Positions 8,153 through 19,083 of a stretch of 64,000 nucleotides of DNA are shown here, piece by piece. Positions within the stretch are counted from its first letter, which is position 1; the number at the start of each line of letters is the position of its first letter. Below the pieces are notes generated by a model that did no database searches, was not told the DNA's origin, and was given only the letters and a program-made list of their open reading frames with translations. This stretch comes from Actinokineospora inagensis DSM 44258 (GTDB taxonomy: Bacteria > Actinomycetota > Actinomycetes > Mycobacteriales > Pseudonocardiaceae): assembly GCF_000482865.1 (NCBI RefSeq), contig NZ_AXWW01000031.1:1-64000 (forward strand), in the 5' to 3' direction. The translations under genes were made by a program, and so were the position numbers.

Positions 8153-8165
8153 CATCCACACACGC

Positions 8166-8654
8166 TCACCCGCTGTACGGCACAGCCTTCGTCAACATCA
8201 CCTTCTGCGTCTTCCCGTTCGGCAGCTCGTACTCCCGGGTCTCGCCTTCCTTCGCCCCCAGCAATGCCCGCCCCAGCGGCGATTCCGGCGAGTACACCTC
8301 CAGCTCGCCCTCCCCGCCCTCTTCACGCGTCGCCAGCAGGAAGACCTCTTCCTCGTCGTCCCCGTCGTAGCGAACCGTCAGCACCATTCCCGGTTCCGCG
8401 ATCCCGTCGTTCGCCGGGGCCTCGCCGACCTTCGCGCCGCGCAGGAGCTCCTGCAGGTGCCGGATGCGGGCTTCCTGCTGCCCCTGCTCCTCGCGGGCGG
8501 CGTGGTAGCCGCCGTTCTCCTTGAGGTCGCCTTCCTCGCGGCTGGTGTTGATCTTCTGGGCGATGACCGGGCGGTTCTCAATCAGCTCGTCGAGCTCTTG
8601 CTTGAGCCGGTTGTAGGCCTCCTGGGTCAACCAGGTCACCTGGGTGTCGCTCAC
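8166..8654 (-). CDS. greA: Transcription elongation factor GreA
   Basis: Rescues backtracked RNA polymerase by stimulating cleavage of the transcript 3' end through the secondary channel. The 162-residue protein has the N-terminal coiled coil (about 1-80) with the acidic tip [19 protein letters not shown], and the C-terminal FKBP-like domain (about 85-162) with the [14 protein letters not shown] motif. The GTG at 8654 ([14 protein letters not shown]) is chosen because GGAG lies 9 nt upstream; TTG 8663 and GTG 8660 are too close to it. It corresponds to Rv1080c and has its own terminator. Confidence 0.95.
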   Translation of the reverse strand: MSDTQVTWLTQEAYNRLKQELDELIENRPVIAQKINTSREEGDLKENGGYHAAREEQGQQEARIRHLQELLRGAKVGEAPANDGIAEPGMVLTVRYDGDDEEEVFLLATREEGGEGELEVYSPESPLGRALLGAKEGETREYELPNGKTQKVMLTKAVPYSG

Positions 8655-8732
8655 GGTCACCAACTCCTCGTCGTACTCCTCTGCCCGTGGTCACGGGCTG
8701 GGGTCCGGGCCTTCGTGGTGCGCCCGGAATGG

Positions 8733-8759
8733 AAAAACACGGCCCTCCTAGGGGCCGTG
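8733..8759 (-). terminator. Intrinsic terminator of the DUF4307 gene
   Basis: 8-bp stem (8738-8745 with 8752-8759, CACGGCCC) followed on the - strand by GTTTTTCC. It lies 77 bp after the stop of the DUF4307 gene and upstream of greA. Confidence 0.75.
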
Positions 8760-8835
8760 CAGGTCTTCGAGGGTACCACGAACACACGTGCTATAACGAC
8801 TGTTTTGCCCGGTTGACGAGGTTCTGGGGCATAGT

Positions 8836-9276
8836 TCACCCCGTTGGCGGCTGGGCTGTGGACAGGTATGCGGGCACCTGGTACGAGCAGCCGAACACGT
8901 CGGCGGTGACCGGCTCGGTCGTGCCGCGGACAACGGTGGACACCTGCACGGAGGCACCCCCCGGGGGCACGTACACCTCTTTGCGCCCGTTCTCCTGGCC
9001 GTCCGCACCTCTTACCCGCACCACACACACGGCGGCCTTCTCGGGAGTGTCCCTGGTCACCGTTATCGTCATCTTCATCCGGTTACCGGGCTGACTGCTG
9101 AACGCGGTGCGCTCAGCGTCGACAGAGGACGTCCCCAGGTTCCGGTACCCGACGTAGGCCACCACCACCCCCACGACCAGCCCGCACGCGGTGAGCGTCG
9201 CGACCATCCGGCGCGAGCGCGCGGGGCGTTGCCGCCCGTAGCGGCCCTCGGGCAGGGCGCGGCCTGCGGCGGTCAT
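8836..9276 (-). CDS. DUF4307 family membrane protein
   Basis: A 146-residue protein with a basic N-terminus, one membrane segment (about 26-46, [19 protein letters not shown]) and an extracytoplasmic domain containing two Cys (AAVCVVRVR and DVFGCSYQV) that could form a disulfide. It starts at an ATG preceded by CAGGAGGCC. It matches Rv1081c, which sits between greA and mca in mycobacteria. The biochemical role of this family is unknown. It is divergent from mca; the two starts are about 130 bp apart. Confidence 0.82.
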   Translation of the reverse strand: MTAAGRALPEGRYGRQRPARSRRMVATLTACGLVVGVVVAYVGYRNLGTSSVDAERTAFSSQPGNRMKMTITVTRDTPEKAAVCVVRVRGADGQENGRKEVYVPPGGASVQVSTVVRGTTEPVTADVFGCSYQVPAYLSTAQPPTG

Positions 9277-9403
9277 AGCGGGGCCTCCTGACGCGGGCGG
9301 TCCGACCGGCGGGAACAATGGTCCCGGCGCCGGGCGTTGCGAGTGTCCGGGTCGAGTATCCGCTGACCGCGGAACCGCGCACCAGGAGGGGCCGAGGAGG
9401 ACC

Positions 9404-10285
9404 ATGTCCGAGCAGTTGCGTTTGATGGCCGTGCACGCCCACCCCGACGACGAGTCGAGCAAGGGCGCGGCGACGATGGCCAAGTACGTCGCCGACGGCC
9501 ACGAGGTGATGGTCGTGACCTGCACCGGCGGCGAGCGCGGGGACATCCTCAACCCGGCCATGGACCGCCCCGAGATCACCGCCGACATCCCGGGCATCCG
9601 CAGGCAGGAGATGGCCAAGGCCGCGGAGATCCTCGGCGTCCGGCACCGCTGGCTCGGCTTCGTCGACTCCGGGCTGCCCGAGGGCGACCCGAAGCCGCCG
9701 CTGCCCGACGGCTGCTTCGCGCTCGTGCCGCTGGAGGAGTCGGTGCCGCCGCTGGTCGCCGCGATGCGCGAGTTCCGCCCGCACGTCGTCATCACCTACG
9801 ACGAGAACGGCGGCTACCCGCACCCCGACCACATCCGCTGCCACGAGGTGTCGGTCGCCGCGTTCGAGGCCGCGGGCGACCCGGAGCTGTACCCGGAGGC
9901 GGGGGAGCCGTGGGCGCCGTTGAAGCTGTACTACTCGCACGGCTTCAGCCGCGCCCGTCTGGTCGCCATGCACGAGGCGCTGCTGGAGCGCGGCCTGGAG
10001 TCGCCGTACACGGAGTGGCTGGCGAACTGGCCCGCCGACCGCGGCGACATCGCGCACCGGGTCACCACCCGCGTCGAGTGCGGTGAGTACTTCGAGGTCC
10101 GCGACGCCGCGCTGCTCGCGCACGCCACCCAGATCGACCCGGACAGCCGGTGGTTCGCCGTCCCGATGGACCTGCAGCGCGAGGTGTGGCCGTACGAGGA
10201 GTACGAGCTGGTCCGGTCGCTGGTGGACAGCACCCTGCCCGAGGACGACCTGTTCTCCGGGGTCAGCGCCAAGGCCGCGCTGTGA
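9404..10285 (+). CDS. mca: Mycothiol S-conjugate amidase
   Basis: Cleaves mycothiol-toxin conjugates to a mercapturic acid and GlcN-Ins, the detoxification arm of mycothiol metabolism, in the cytoplasm. The 293-residue LmbE/PIG-L-type protein has the zinc motif HAHPDDES (H13, D16) and the distal [11 protein letters not shown]. The start follows AGGAGGACC. It is close to Rv1082 in position and length. The paralogous deacetylase MshB has the same fold, but the context and the [23 protein letters not shown] block favour Mca. Confidence 0.93.
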   Translation: MSEQLRLMAVHAHPDDESSKGAATMAKYVADGHEVMVVTCTGGERGDILNPAMDRPEITADIPGIRRQEMAKAAEILGVRHRWLGFVDSGLPEGDPKPPLPDGCFALVPLEESVPPLVAAMREFRPHVVITYDENGGYPHPDHIRCHEVSVAAFEAAGDPELYPEAGEPWAPLKLYYSHGFSRARLVAMHEALLERGLESPYTEWLANWPADRGDIAHRVTTRVECGEYFEVRDAALLAHATQIDPDSRWFAVPMDLQREVWPYEEYELVRSLVDSTLPEDDLFSGVSAKAAL

Positions 10286-10569
10286 TCGGCCCGGCGTTCC
10301 CGGTCACCTTCGCCGAGGTCCAGACCCCCACGCCGCCCCCGCCGGGCCCGCAGGACAAGGGCGGCCAGGGCGAGGACTTCGGCAAGTCCTCGCCGCTCGG
10401 CTTCCTCGTCCTGGTGCTGTTCTTCATCGCGGTGGCGTTCCTGATCCGCTCCATGACCAAGCACCTGAAGCGGCTCCCGACCAGCTTCGACCCGCCCGCC
10501 GAGTCCGAGCCCGAGTCCGCGTCTGGGTCGGCGACCGCGGACAAGGACCCGGCGGACAAGCAGGGCTGA
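10282..10569 (+). CDS. Small single-pass membrane protein co-translated with mca
   Basis: 95 residues; the GTG start overlaps the mca stop (GTGA), implying translational coupling. A Pro-rich start ([17 protein letters not shown]) is followed by one membrane segment at about 38-57 and a Ser/Glu/Asp-rich cytoplasmic tail. A small membrane protein occupies the same position (Rv1083) in mycobacteria. Function unknown. Its stop is 1 bp from the stop of the converging Pnkp gene. Confidence 0.82.
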   Translation: MIGPAFPVTFAEVQTPTPPPPGPQDKGGQGEDFGKSSPLGFLVLVLFFIAVAFLIRSMTKHLKRLPTSFDPPAESEPESASGSATADKDPADKQG

Positions 10570-10570
10570 C

Positions 10571-13075
10571 CTACAGCCTCGGGTCGACCGGCTCGGACTC
10601 CAGGGCCAGCACGGCGAACACGCACTCGTGCACCCGCCAGAGCGGTTCCGCCCTGGCCCACCGCTCCAGGGCTTCCAGGCCCAGCGCGTACTCGCGCAGC
10701 GCCAGCGACCGCTTGGTGCCGAGTTTGCGCCCGCGCAGCCGGGGCAGGTGCTCGGTGTAGTCCGGGCCGTAGACCACCCGCAGGTAGTCGCGGCCGCGCA
10801 CCTTCAGGCCCGGCAACGTGAGCTTCCGTCCTATGCGGACGAAGTTGGCGGCCGGTTTCACGACCATCCCCTCACCGCCGTCCGCCGTCAGCGCCGCCCA
10901 CCAGGCCACCCCGTCGGCGACCGAGGCCGGGTCCGTCGGGTCGACGGCCAACCGCCGGGTCGAGGTGAACAGGTCCGGATCGGCCTCGCGCAGGCGGTCC
11001 GCGAAGTCCAAGTGCCAAGTGTGCGGCCGGTCCTGATAGGTCCGGCCCTCGGTGGCGAGCACCTGGAACGGTGCCAGCCGCACACCGTCCACACCGGACG
11101 TCGGCCAGCAGTACCGGCGGTAGGCGTCCCGGAACGCCGACGCGTTGTCAAGTCGGGACTCGGTGCGCGACAACAGGTCCGCGACCGGCACACCCCTGGC
11201 GACCGCCGCTGCCAGCGACGAGATCGCGGACGGCAGCGCGGCGTGCGCGGCGGCACCCACGGCGGCGAACTGGTCGGTGATCAGGTCCGCCGCCTTGGCG
11301 TTCCACGGCAACAACTCCGCGTCGAGCAGCACCCAGTCCGACCCCAACGCGTCCCAGTCGACCGCCGCGCGCACCCGGTCCAGCAGGACCGCCGTCGTCG
11401 CCTCGTCGAAGAACGGGCGACCGGTGCGGGTGTACACCGCCCCGTCGCCCTCGATCGCGAACCGCCGCGGTCCGACCTCGGGTGCCCGGGTGGCCAACAC
11501 GACCGCCCGCGAACCCATGTGCTTCTCCTCGCACAGCACCGGAAGCGGCCCGTACCCGGCGAACGCCTCGCGCGGGTGCTCCAGGTGGTCGCCGTCCGGG
11601 TGGGTGTCGGCGGGGGCCATCGTCGGCGGCAGGTAGACCAGCCAGCGCGGGTCGACCGCGAACCGGCTCATCACCTCCAGCGCCGCCGCCGACTGCTCGC
11701 CGCGCACGGTGACCGCGCCTTGCGCCGAGGTCTCCACGATCCGTTTGCCGATGACGTCGCCCAGCGCCAACGCCGTCGGCTCGCGTTCGGGCACGGCGGC
11801 CACCAGCGGGCGCACGGGCTCGTACCAGACTTGGTGCGCGGCAACGGAAACCAGCTCACGCTCGGGATACCGCAGTGCGGTCAGCCTGCCGCCGAACACG
11901 CACCCGGTGTCCAGGCACATGGTCCCGTTGACCCACTCGGCGTCGGGGGTCGGCGTGTGTCCATAGAGGACCATGGCGCGGCCGCGGTAGTCCTGGGCCC
12001 AGGGATAGCGGACCGGCAGGCCGTACTCGTCGGTCTCGCCGGTCGTGTCCCCGTACATCGCGAACGACCGGACCCGGCCGGACGCGCGCCCGTGGTACTG
12101 CTCGGGAAGACCGGCGTGCGCCACGACGAGCGCGCCGCCGTCGAGCACGTAGTGCGCCACCAGTCCGTCGCAAAAGGACTGGGCACGGCTGACGAACGCC
12201 GCGTCCTCGGTTTCCAATTGCGCCAACGACTCGGCGAGACCGTGGCGCACCGCGACCTTCTTGCCGCTCAACGCCCGCACGAGCTTGACCTCGTGGTTGC
12301 CCGCGACGGCGAGCGCGGTACCGGCCGCCACCATGCCCATCGCCAGTCGCAGCACGCCCGGGGTGTCCGGACCGCGGTCCACCAGGTCGCCGACGAACAC
12401 GGCCCGGCGGCCCGCCGGGTGGCTCGCGCCGACCGGCCTGCCCCGGTCGTCCCGGGTGATCGCGTAGCCCAGCTCGCCGAGCAGTTCCTCCAGTTCGGCG
12501 CGGCAGCCGTGCACGTCGCCGAGCACGTCGAACGGGCCGGTCTCGCCGCGCAGGTCGTTGCGCAACGGGTCGACCACGATCCGCGCGGTGTCCACTTCGG
12601 ACTCACCGCGCAGCACGTGCACCCGCCGGAAGCCCTCCTTGGCCAGGTTCCCGACCGACTGGCGCAGTTCGCCGACGTGCCGGTGCACCACGTGCGCGCC
12701 GAAGTCCCGGTCCGGCCGCTGGGCGTTTCGCCGCGCGCACACCGACTCCGGCAGGTCGAGCACGATCGCGACCGGCAGCACGTCGTGCTCCCTGGCCAGC
12801 CTGACCAGCTCGGCCCGCGGCCCGCGCTGGGTGTTGGTCGCGTCGACCACGGTCACCAACCCGGCCCGCAAACGCTTGCCGGCCACGAAGTGCAGCGCGT
12901 CGAAGGCCGCCGCGCTCGCGCCCTGGTCGTTCTCGTCGTCGCTGACCAGACCGCGGAAGAAGTCGCTGGAGAGCACCTGGGTCGGCTTGAAGTGCCTGCG
13001 CGCGAAGGTCGACTTGCCCGAGCCCGAGGCGCCGACCAGCACCACCAGCGCCATGTCGGGGATCGCCAGGTCCAT
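10571..13075 (-). CDS. pnkp: Bacterial polynucleotide kinase-phosphatase-ligase (RNA repair)
   Basis: Repairs RNA cut by ribotoxins together with Hen1. The 834-residue protein has three parts in the family order: an N-terminal 5'-kinase with P-loop GASGSGKS (15-22), a central metallophosphatase (about 170-480) with DVLGDVHGC, GDLVDRGPDT and GNHE motifs for removing 2',3'-cyclic phosphates, and a C-terminal adenylyltransferase/ligase-like domain with CEEKHMGSR (Lys about 518). The ATG at 13075 overlaps the hen1 stop by one base (TGATG), so the two are translationally coupled; a longer N-terminus would only be a shadow of hen1. The pair interrupts the otherwise mycobacterium-like order between the Rv1083 and Rv1084 equivalents. 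Confidence 0.93.
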   Translation of the reverse strand: MDLAIPDMALVVLVGASGSGKSTFARRHFKPTQVLSSDFFRGLVSDDENDQGASAAAFDALHFVAGKRLRAGLVTVVDATNTQRGPRAELVRLAREHDVLPVAIVLDLPESVCARRNAQRPDRDFGAHVVHRHVGELRQSVGNLAKEGFRRVHVLRGESEVDTARIVVDPLRNDLRGETGPFDVLGDVHGCRAELEELLGELGYAITRDDRGRPVGASHPAGRRAVFVGDLVDRGPDTPGVLRLAMGMVAAGTALAVAGNHEVKLVRALSGKKVAVRHGLAESLAQLETEDAAFVSRAQSFCDGLVAHYVLDGGALVVAHAGLPEQYHGRASGRVRSFAMYGDTTGETDEYGLPVRYPWAQDYRGRAMVLYGHTPTPDAEWVNGTMCLDTGCVFGGRLTALRYPERELVSVAAHQVWYEPVRPLVAAVPEREPTALALGDVIGKRIVETSAQGAVTVRGEQSAAALEVMSRFAVDPRWLVYLPPTMAPADTHPDGDHLEHPREAFAGYGPLPVLCEEKHMGSRAVVLATRAPEVGPRRFAIEGDGAVYTRTGRPFFDEATTAVLLDRVRAAVDWDALGSDWVLLDAELLPWNAKAADLITDQFAAVGAAAHAALPSAISSLAAAVARGVPVADLLSRTESRLDNASAFRDAYRRYCWPTSGVDGVRLAPFQVLATEGRTYQDRPHTWHLDFADRLREADPDLFTSTRRLAVDPTDPASVADGVAWWAALTADGGEGMVVKPAANFVRIGRKLTLPGLKVRGRDYLRVVYGPDYTEHLPRLRGRKLGTKRSLALREYALGLEALERWARAEPLWRVHECVFAVLALESEPVDPRL

Positions 13076-14409
13076 CACGCCGCCTTCCGGGCGAAGATCG
13101 CCATCTGGGTGGGAGCGCCCAGGTCCGGGTGCTCGGGGCCGACCGGCCGGAACCCCACCGAGTAGCCGGTGCGGTCGGCGACCCCGCCCGCCCAGCTCCG
13201 GAACTCGGCCCTGGTCCACTCGAACCGGTGATCGGGATGCCTGCGCGGCGCCGAACCCAGCAGCGGGTTGTACTCGACGTTCGGGGTGGTGACCACGACG
13301 TGCTCCGGGTGCGCGGCCTCGAACACAACCCGCTCCAGCGCGGGCAGCCGACCCGGGTCGAGGTGCTCGACGACCTCCATCAGCACGGCGGCGTCGAACC
13401 CGGCCAGCGCCGGGTCGGTGTAGGTCAGCGACGAGTGCCGCAGCGCCACCCGCGACCGCGCCCGGTCCGGCAGCCTGGACAACCTGCGCTCCGCCGCGTC
13501 CAACGCGCCCGACGACACGTCGGTGCCGACGATCTCGGTGAACGACGGGTCCTCGACCAGCCGGTCCAGCAACGCGCCGCCGCCGCAGCCGAGGTCCAGC
13601 ACCCGCCGGGCGCCCACATCCCGCAACACGAGGACCACTGCCTCGGCCCGCGCGACCGCCAGCGGCCGGGTGGTCGTGGGTGCCTCCTCGACCAGGGTGC
13701 CGTCCAGTTCGGCCAACTGCGTCAACGCGGTCCGGACGTACTTGCGCTGGTGGGCGAGGTAGCGGTGGCTGATCAGGTCACGCTCGGGGTGACCGGGCAG
13801 CCAGTCGCCGCCCATCCGGACCAGCTTGGCGATCTCGTCCGCGCCGACGTAGTAGTGCTTGGCGTCGTCCATCACCGGGAGCAGCACGTAGAGCTGCCGC
13901 AGCGCGTCCGACAGCTTCATCTCGCCGGTGAGCCGCAGGTCGACGACGTCCGACTCGCCCCACTCCGGGAACGCGGGGTCCAACGGGACCGGCCGCGCCT
14001 CGACCCGCCAACCGAGCGGTGCGAACAGCCGGGTTGCCAGGTCCGCGCCGCCACGGCACGACGCGGCGGGTAGTCGCACGTCCAGGGGGATCGCCGTCCC
14101 AGCCAGCTCGGGACGCGCGTCGCACCTTCCGGTCATGGCTGTGCGGAAAACCGCCCCGAGCGCCACGGCCAGCATCGACCCCGCCGCGTACGGGCGATCG
14201 TCGACGTACCGCCCGCCGCCCTGCGCCAGCGCGACCGGGTCGACCTCCAGCAGCAACGCCGCCGTGCAGGTCGCGTCGTCGGCCACCGGGTAGAAGACGT
14301 GCGCGGTGCCCGTCGCGGTGCTGAAGGTTTGCGCCCGGTCCGGATGCTTGAACAGCAGGAAACCGAGATCGGTGGCGGGTCGTGTGGTCGTGGTGACGGT
14401 CAGCAGCAC
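13075..14409 (-). CDS. hen1: 3'-terminal RNA ribose 2'-O-methyltransferase Hen1
   Basis: Methylates the 2'-OH at the damaged RNA 3' end before Pnkp seals it, making the repaired site resistant to the same nuclease. The 444-residue protein has the bacteria-specific N-terminal half (about 1-240) that activates the Pnkp ligase, and a C-terminal SAM methyltransferase with [12 protein letters not shown], the metal-binding EVVEHLDP near residue 345 and TTPNVEYN. It starts at a GTG; no strong ribosome-binding site is visible. It is first in a two-gene operon with pnkp and divergent from the DUF255 gene. Confidence 0.94.
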   Translation of the reverse strand: MLLTVTTTTRPATDLGFLLFKHPDRAQTFSTATGTAHVFYPVADDATCTAALLLEVDPVALAQGGGRYVDDRPYAAGSMLAVALGAVFRTAMTGRCDARPELAGTAIPLDVRLPAASCRGGADLATRLFAPLGWRVEARPVPLDPAFPEWGESDVVDLRLTGEMKLSDALRQLYVLLPVMDDAKHYYVGADEIAKLVRMGGDWLPGHPERDLISHRYLAHQRKYVRTALTQLAELDGTLVEEAPTTTRPLAVARAEAVVLVLRDVGARRVLDLGCGGGALLDRLVEDPSFTEIVGTDVSSGALDAAERRLSRLPDRARSRVALRHSSLTYTDPALAGFDAAVLMEVVEHLDPGRLPALERVVFEAAHPEHVVVTTPNVEYNPLLGSAPRRHPDHRFEWTRAEFRSWAGGVADRTGYSVGFRPVGPEHPDLGAPTQMAIFARKAA

Positions 14410-14468
14410 GCGCCGGAGTGTCGCAGACGGCCGTGACGCCGGTCAGCCGAGTTTGGGAAGCTTGCGGC

Positions 14469-16412
<1,944 letters not shown>

Positions 16413-16421
16413 CTACCAGAA

Positions 16422-16490
16422 AGCGCCGGCGTCGCCGCCAGGCGACCAGGCCGAACCCCGAGGCGCAGCCGAGGCCCAGAGACCCCTCAC
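16422..16490. repeat. Solitary module 3 of the composite repeat
   Basis: Only the conserved block is present here, without modules 1, 2 and 4: GGCGTCGCC, then CCAGGCCGA, CGAGGCGCAGCCGAGG and CCCCTCAC. It fills the gap between two converging genes, and its TGA (on the - strand) is the stop codon of the MFS gene at 16487. Same orientation as copies A and B. Confidence 0.8.
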
Positions 16491-17902
16491 CCCTCCAACC
16501 CCCCCGCCCGAGAAAGAAACACCCCAACAAAAACCGCAGCACCAAGGCACAACACCACATCCACCCAAATCGCCGCAGTGATACCAGTCAACAGCGTGGC
16601 CGAAGTCTCCCCACCCAGAGCAGCAACTCGACCGGCAACAACCGTGCTCATCAGCGGAATCCCCACAGTGATGCCAATCTGCTGGCTCATCGTAGCCAAC
16701 CCACCCGCCAAGCCTTGCTCACGATCAGGCAACGTCGAAGTAGCCGTCACCATAAACCCGACAATAGCTACAAGGTTGGCTACCCCACCCACAAAAGTCG
16801 CCAGCAGAAGCAGCACCCATTGCACAGACGGCCCAAGCAGCACCAACGGCAACGTCGCCACAGCTTGGCCAACGAGTCCCATCATCAAAGCATTCTTAGC
16901 CCCAACCCTACCAATCAGCTTCGGCGCCAAAACGCCACCCAACACAGTACCCGCCCCCAATACGGCAAATGACAGCCCGGTCGCCAAGGGCGTAAACCCG
17001 AGCACCTTCTGCAGATACAGAGTCAGCAAGAACACCAACGACGTCTCAGTCGCGAAGGCCAGCAGCCCAGCCAGGTTGCTCACGGCGTTGCGACGAAGGA
17101 TCGACATCGGCACCAGCGGGTTGGCGACCCGTTTCTCCACCACGACGAAGACAACCAGGGAGATCACGCCGACTACCAGGGACAATAGCGTCACCGGAGC
17201 GGTCCACGAGTGCTCCCCCGCCTGAGTGAGGCCGAAGACGATCGCCAGTAGTCCGATGGTCACTGACACCGCGCCGGGAAGATCAAGGCGCGGCCGGTTC
17301 GTGGGCCGGCTTTCCGCGATTACCGATGGGCCGATCAGGACGACCAGGCCCGCGACCGGCACATTGATGAAGAACGCCCAGCGCCAGGTGAGTAAGTCGG
17401 TGAGGAGGCCGCCGAGGATGGCCCCGGTCGTGAAGCCCGCCGCCATCAGGGCGCCGTTGAGGCCGAGGGCCTTGTCCCGGAGTTTGCCCTCCGGGAAGGA
17501 CGTGGTCAGCAAGGACAGCGCGGCCGGGGTGACGGCGGCGGTGGCGAGGCCCTGGGCGACCCGAGCCACGAGGAGCACGGGTGGGTTGGGTGCCAGGCCG
17601 CCGACCAGTGAGGCGATGCCGAGCAGGGTCATGCCGGTCAGGAACAGCCGTCGCCTGCCGAACAGGTCGGCGACGCGGCCGAACAGCAGGGTGAAGCCCG
17701 CGGCGCAGAGGGCGAACGTGGTGGCGATCCACTGCAGGTTCGCCAGCGAGAAGCCGATGTCGGAGCCGATCTTGGGTAGTGCCACGTTCAGGATGGAGAA
17801 GTCCACCGCCAGGGTGAAGCTCGCGGTGAGGAGCAGGGCGAGGACCAGCCGCTGCCGCGTGGTCATCCGCGAAGTGGCCGTGGGGTTGTCCGCCGTCACC
17901 AT
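16487..17902 (-). CDS. MFS drug-efflux transporter, DHA2-like
   Basis: 471 residues with about 14 hydrophobic segments. Motif A is seen as FGRVADLFGRRR after the second segment, and motif C-like PAALSLL/GFTTGAILGG near the fifth. Such proteins export drugs or metabolites with proton import. The ATG at 17902 has AAAGGAC 13 nt upstream. The MmyB-like regulator lies upstream on the same strand, with a terminator between them. The final codons and stop lie at the edge of the module 3 repeat, and the 3' part is C/A-rich on the + strand (51 C and 21 G in 16501-16620). Confidence 0.85.
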   Translation of the reverse strand: MVTADNPTATSRMTTRQRLVLALLLTASFTLAVDFSILNVALPKIGSDIGFSLANLQWIATTFALCAAGFTLLFGRVADLFGRRRLFLTGMTLLGIASLVGGLAPNPPVLLVARVAQGLATAAVTPAALSLLTTSFPEGKLRDKALGLNGALMAAGFTTGAILGGLLTDLLTWRWAFFINVPVAGLVVLIGPSVIAESRPTNRPRLDLPGAVSVTIGLLAIVFGLTQAGEHSWTAPVTLLSLVVGVISLVVFVVVEKRVANPLVPMSILRRNAVSNLAGLLAFATETSLVFLLTLYLQKVLGFTPLATGLSFAVLGAGTVLGGVLAPKLIGRVGAKNALMMGLVGQAVATLPLVLLGPSVQWVLLLLATFVGGVANLVAIVGFMVTATSTLPDREQGLAGGLATMSQQIGITVGIPLMSTVVAGRVAALGGETSATLLTGITAAIWVDVVLCLGAAVFVGVFLSRAGGLEG

Positions 17903-18023
17903 CGGGGTGTTGGTCCTTTCGAGAAGGGGACGTTGGGTCCACTCTCGGTCTGGGCGGGCAGGCCAACCAGATCTCTGGGGTGCCTAGCACTGGCGGGGGG
18001 TGGCAAGGCAAGCGAAGGGCGTG

Positions 18024-18056
18024 AAAAAGCCCCCCAACGAAAACGACGTGGGGGGC
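18024..18056 (-). terminator. Intrinsic terminator of the MmyB-like regulator gene
   Basis: Stem GCCCCCC (18029-18035) with GGGGGGC (18050-18056) and additional pairing in the loop, followed on the - strand by TTTTTCAC. It isolates the regulator transcript from the MFS gene. Confidence 0.8.
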
Positions 18057-18072
18057 GGATCGCACGTGGGAG

Positions 18073-18951
18073 TCAGTGGTCGGTCTGCTCGATGATCTCC
18101 GCGATGGGGCGCGGTGCCGCCGGGCGGTCGAGCAGGCGCAGGGCGGCCTCGGAGGGGGTGCCGGGTTCGGCGCTGTACATGAGCAGGCGGTGGGCTGAGT
18201 GGTCGGGCATCTGCAGGACCTCGAAGTGCAGGTCGAGCGAACCCACGGCGGGGTGGGCGAAGTGCTTCACGCCGAAGGTGCAGTTCAGCACCGGGTGCCG
18301 GGACCACAGCGCGGCGAACTCGGTGCTCCTCATGGACAGCTCGCCGATGAGTTCGGCCAGGTGCCGGTCGTCGGGATGTCTGCCCGCGACCAGCCGCAGC
18401 GACGCGACGGAGCGCTTGGCCTCGTCGTTCCAGCGTGAGTACAGCTCCCGGGTGTGCGGGTCGAGGAACAGCATCCTGGTCAGGTTCGGGCGGTTCGCGG
18501 CCGATGAGGTGCTGTCGAACGCGTAGTGCCCGGCGAGCAGTTGGTGCGCGAGGGGGTTCCACGCCAGCACGTCGCTGCGCCGGTCCATGGCCACGGCGGC
18601 CACGCCGTCCATCGCGTTCAGCAGTTGGAGCGTGCCCGGTCTGGCCTGTTCGGGGCGGCTCGCGGGTTTGCGTTTGCGGCGCCCCGGGCGCGCGAGGTCG
18701 CGCAGGTGCGCGGTCTCGTCCTCGTCCAACCGCAACGCTCGGGCGATGGCGTCTAGGACGTCGTCGGAGGCGTTCTGGCTTTGCCCCTGTTCGAGGCGGG
18801 TGTAGTACGTCACGCTGACACCAGCCAGTTGCGCCAGCTCCTCGCGGCGCAGCCCGGGTACGCGGCGCGCGCCGTAGGAGGTCATGCCGACCTCTTCGGG
18901 GCTGAGCCTGGCTCGGCGGGTGCGCAGGAAGTCGCCCAACTCGGTGTCCAC
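18073..18951 (-). CDS. XRE-family regulator with MmyB-like ligand domain
   Basis: 292 residues: an N-terminal helix-turn-helix (about 5-90; VPGLRREELAQLAGVSVTYY) followed by an MmyB-type PAS-like ligand-binding domain (about 105-280; WNPLAHQLLAG, NLTRMLFLDP, HPVLNCTFGVKHFAHPAVGSLDL). In the family these repress or activate an adjacent transporter or oxidoreductase gene in response to fatty-acid-like ligands. The start is a GTG that overlaps its own GGAGG, so translation could be inefficient or leaderless. It probably regulates the MFS gene below (inference from position). Confidence 0.85.
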   Translation of the reverse strand: MDTELGDFLRTRRARLSPEEVGMTSYGARRVPGLRREELAQLAGVSVTYYTRLEQGQSQNASDDVLDAIARALRLDEDETAHLRDLARPGRRKRKPASRPEQARPGTLQLLNAMDGVAAVAMDRRSDVLAWNPLAHQLLAGHYAFDSTSSAANRPNLTRMLFLDPHTRELYSRWNDEAKRSVASLRLVAGRHPDDRHLAELIGELSMRSTEFAALWSRHPVLNCTFGVKHFAHPAVGSLDLHFEVLQMPDHSAHRLLMYSAEPGTPSEAALRLLDRPAAPRPIAEIIEQTDH

Positions 18952-19083
18952 CCCTCCACTGTGGCGCAGCGGGAGCGGCTGTGCCTGTCACTGCTGGTGT
19001 CATGGAGCGGGTGTAACGGACGGTGGCGGCTGGTCGACTGGTGGTGTGTGCCGGACCACGACGGCGGCTGGGATGATCACCAG

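Noticed and set aside
10628-13165. Open frame of 845 codons on the + strand
   Set aside because: Antisense to pnkp; Arg/His/Gln-rich shadow typical of high-GC genes.
13076-13219. N-terminal extension of Pnkp to 13219
   Set aside because: The extra 48 residues lie inside hen1 and have shadow composition; ATG 13075 overlaps the hen1 stop and begins directly at the conserved kinase domain.
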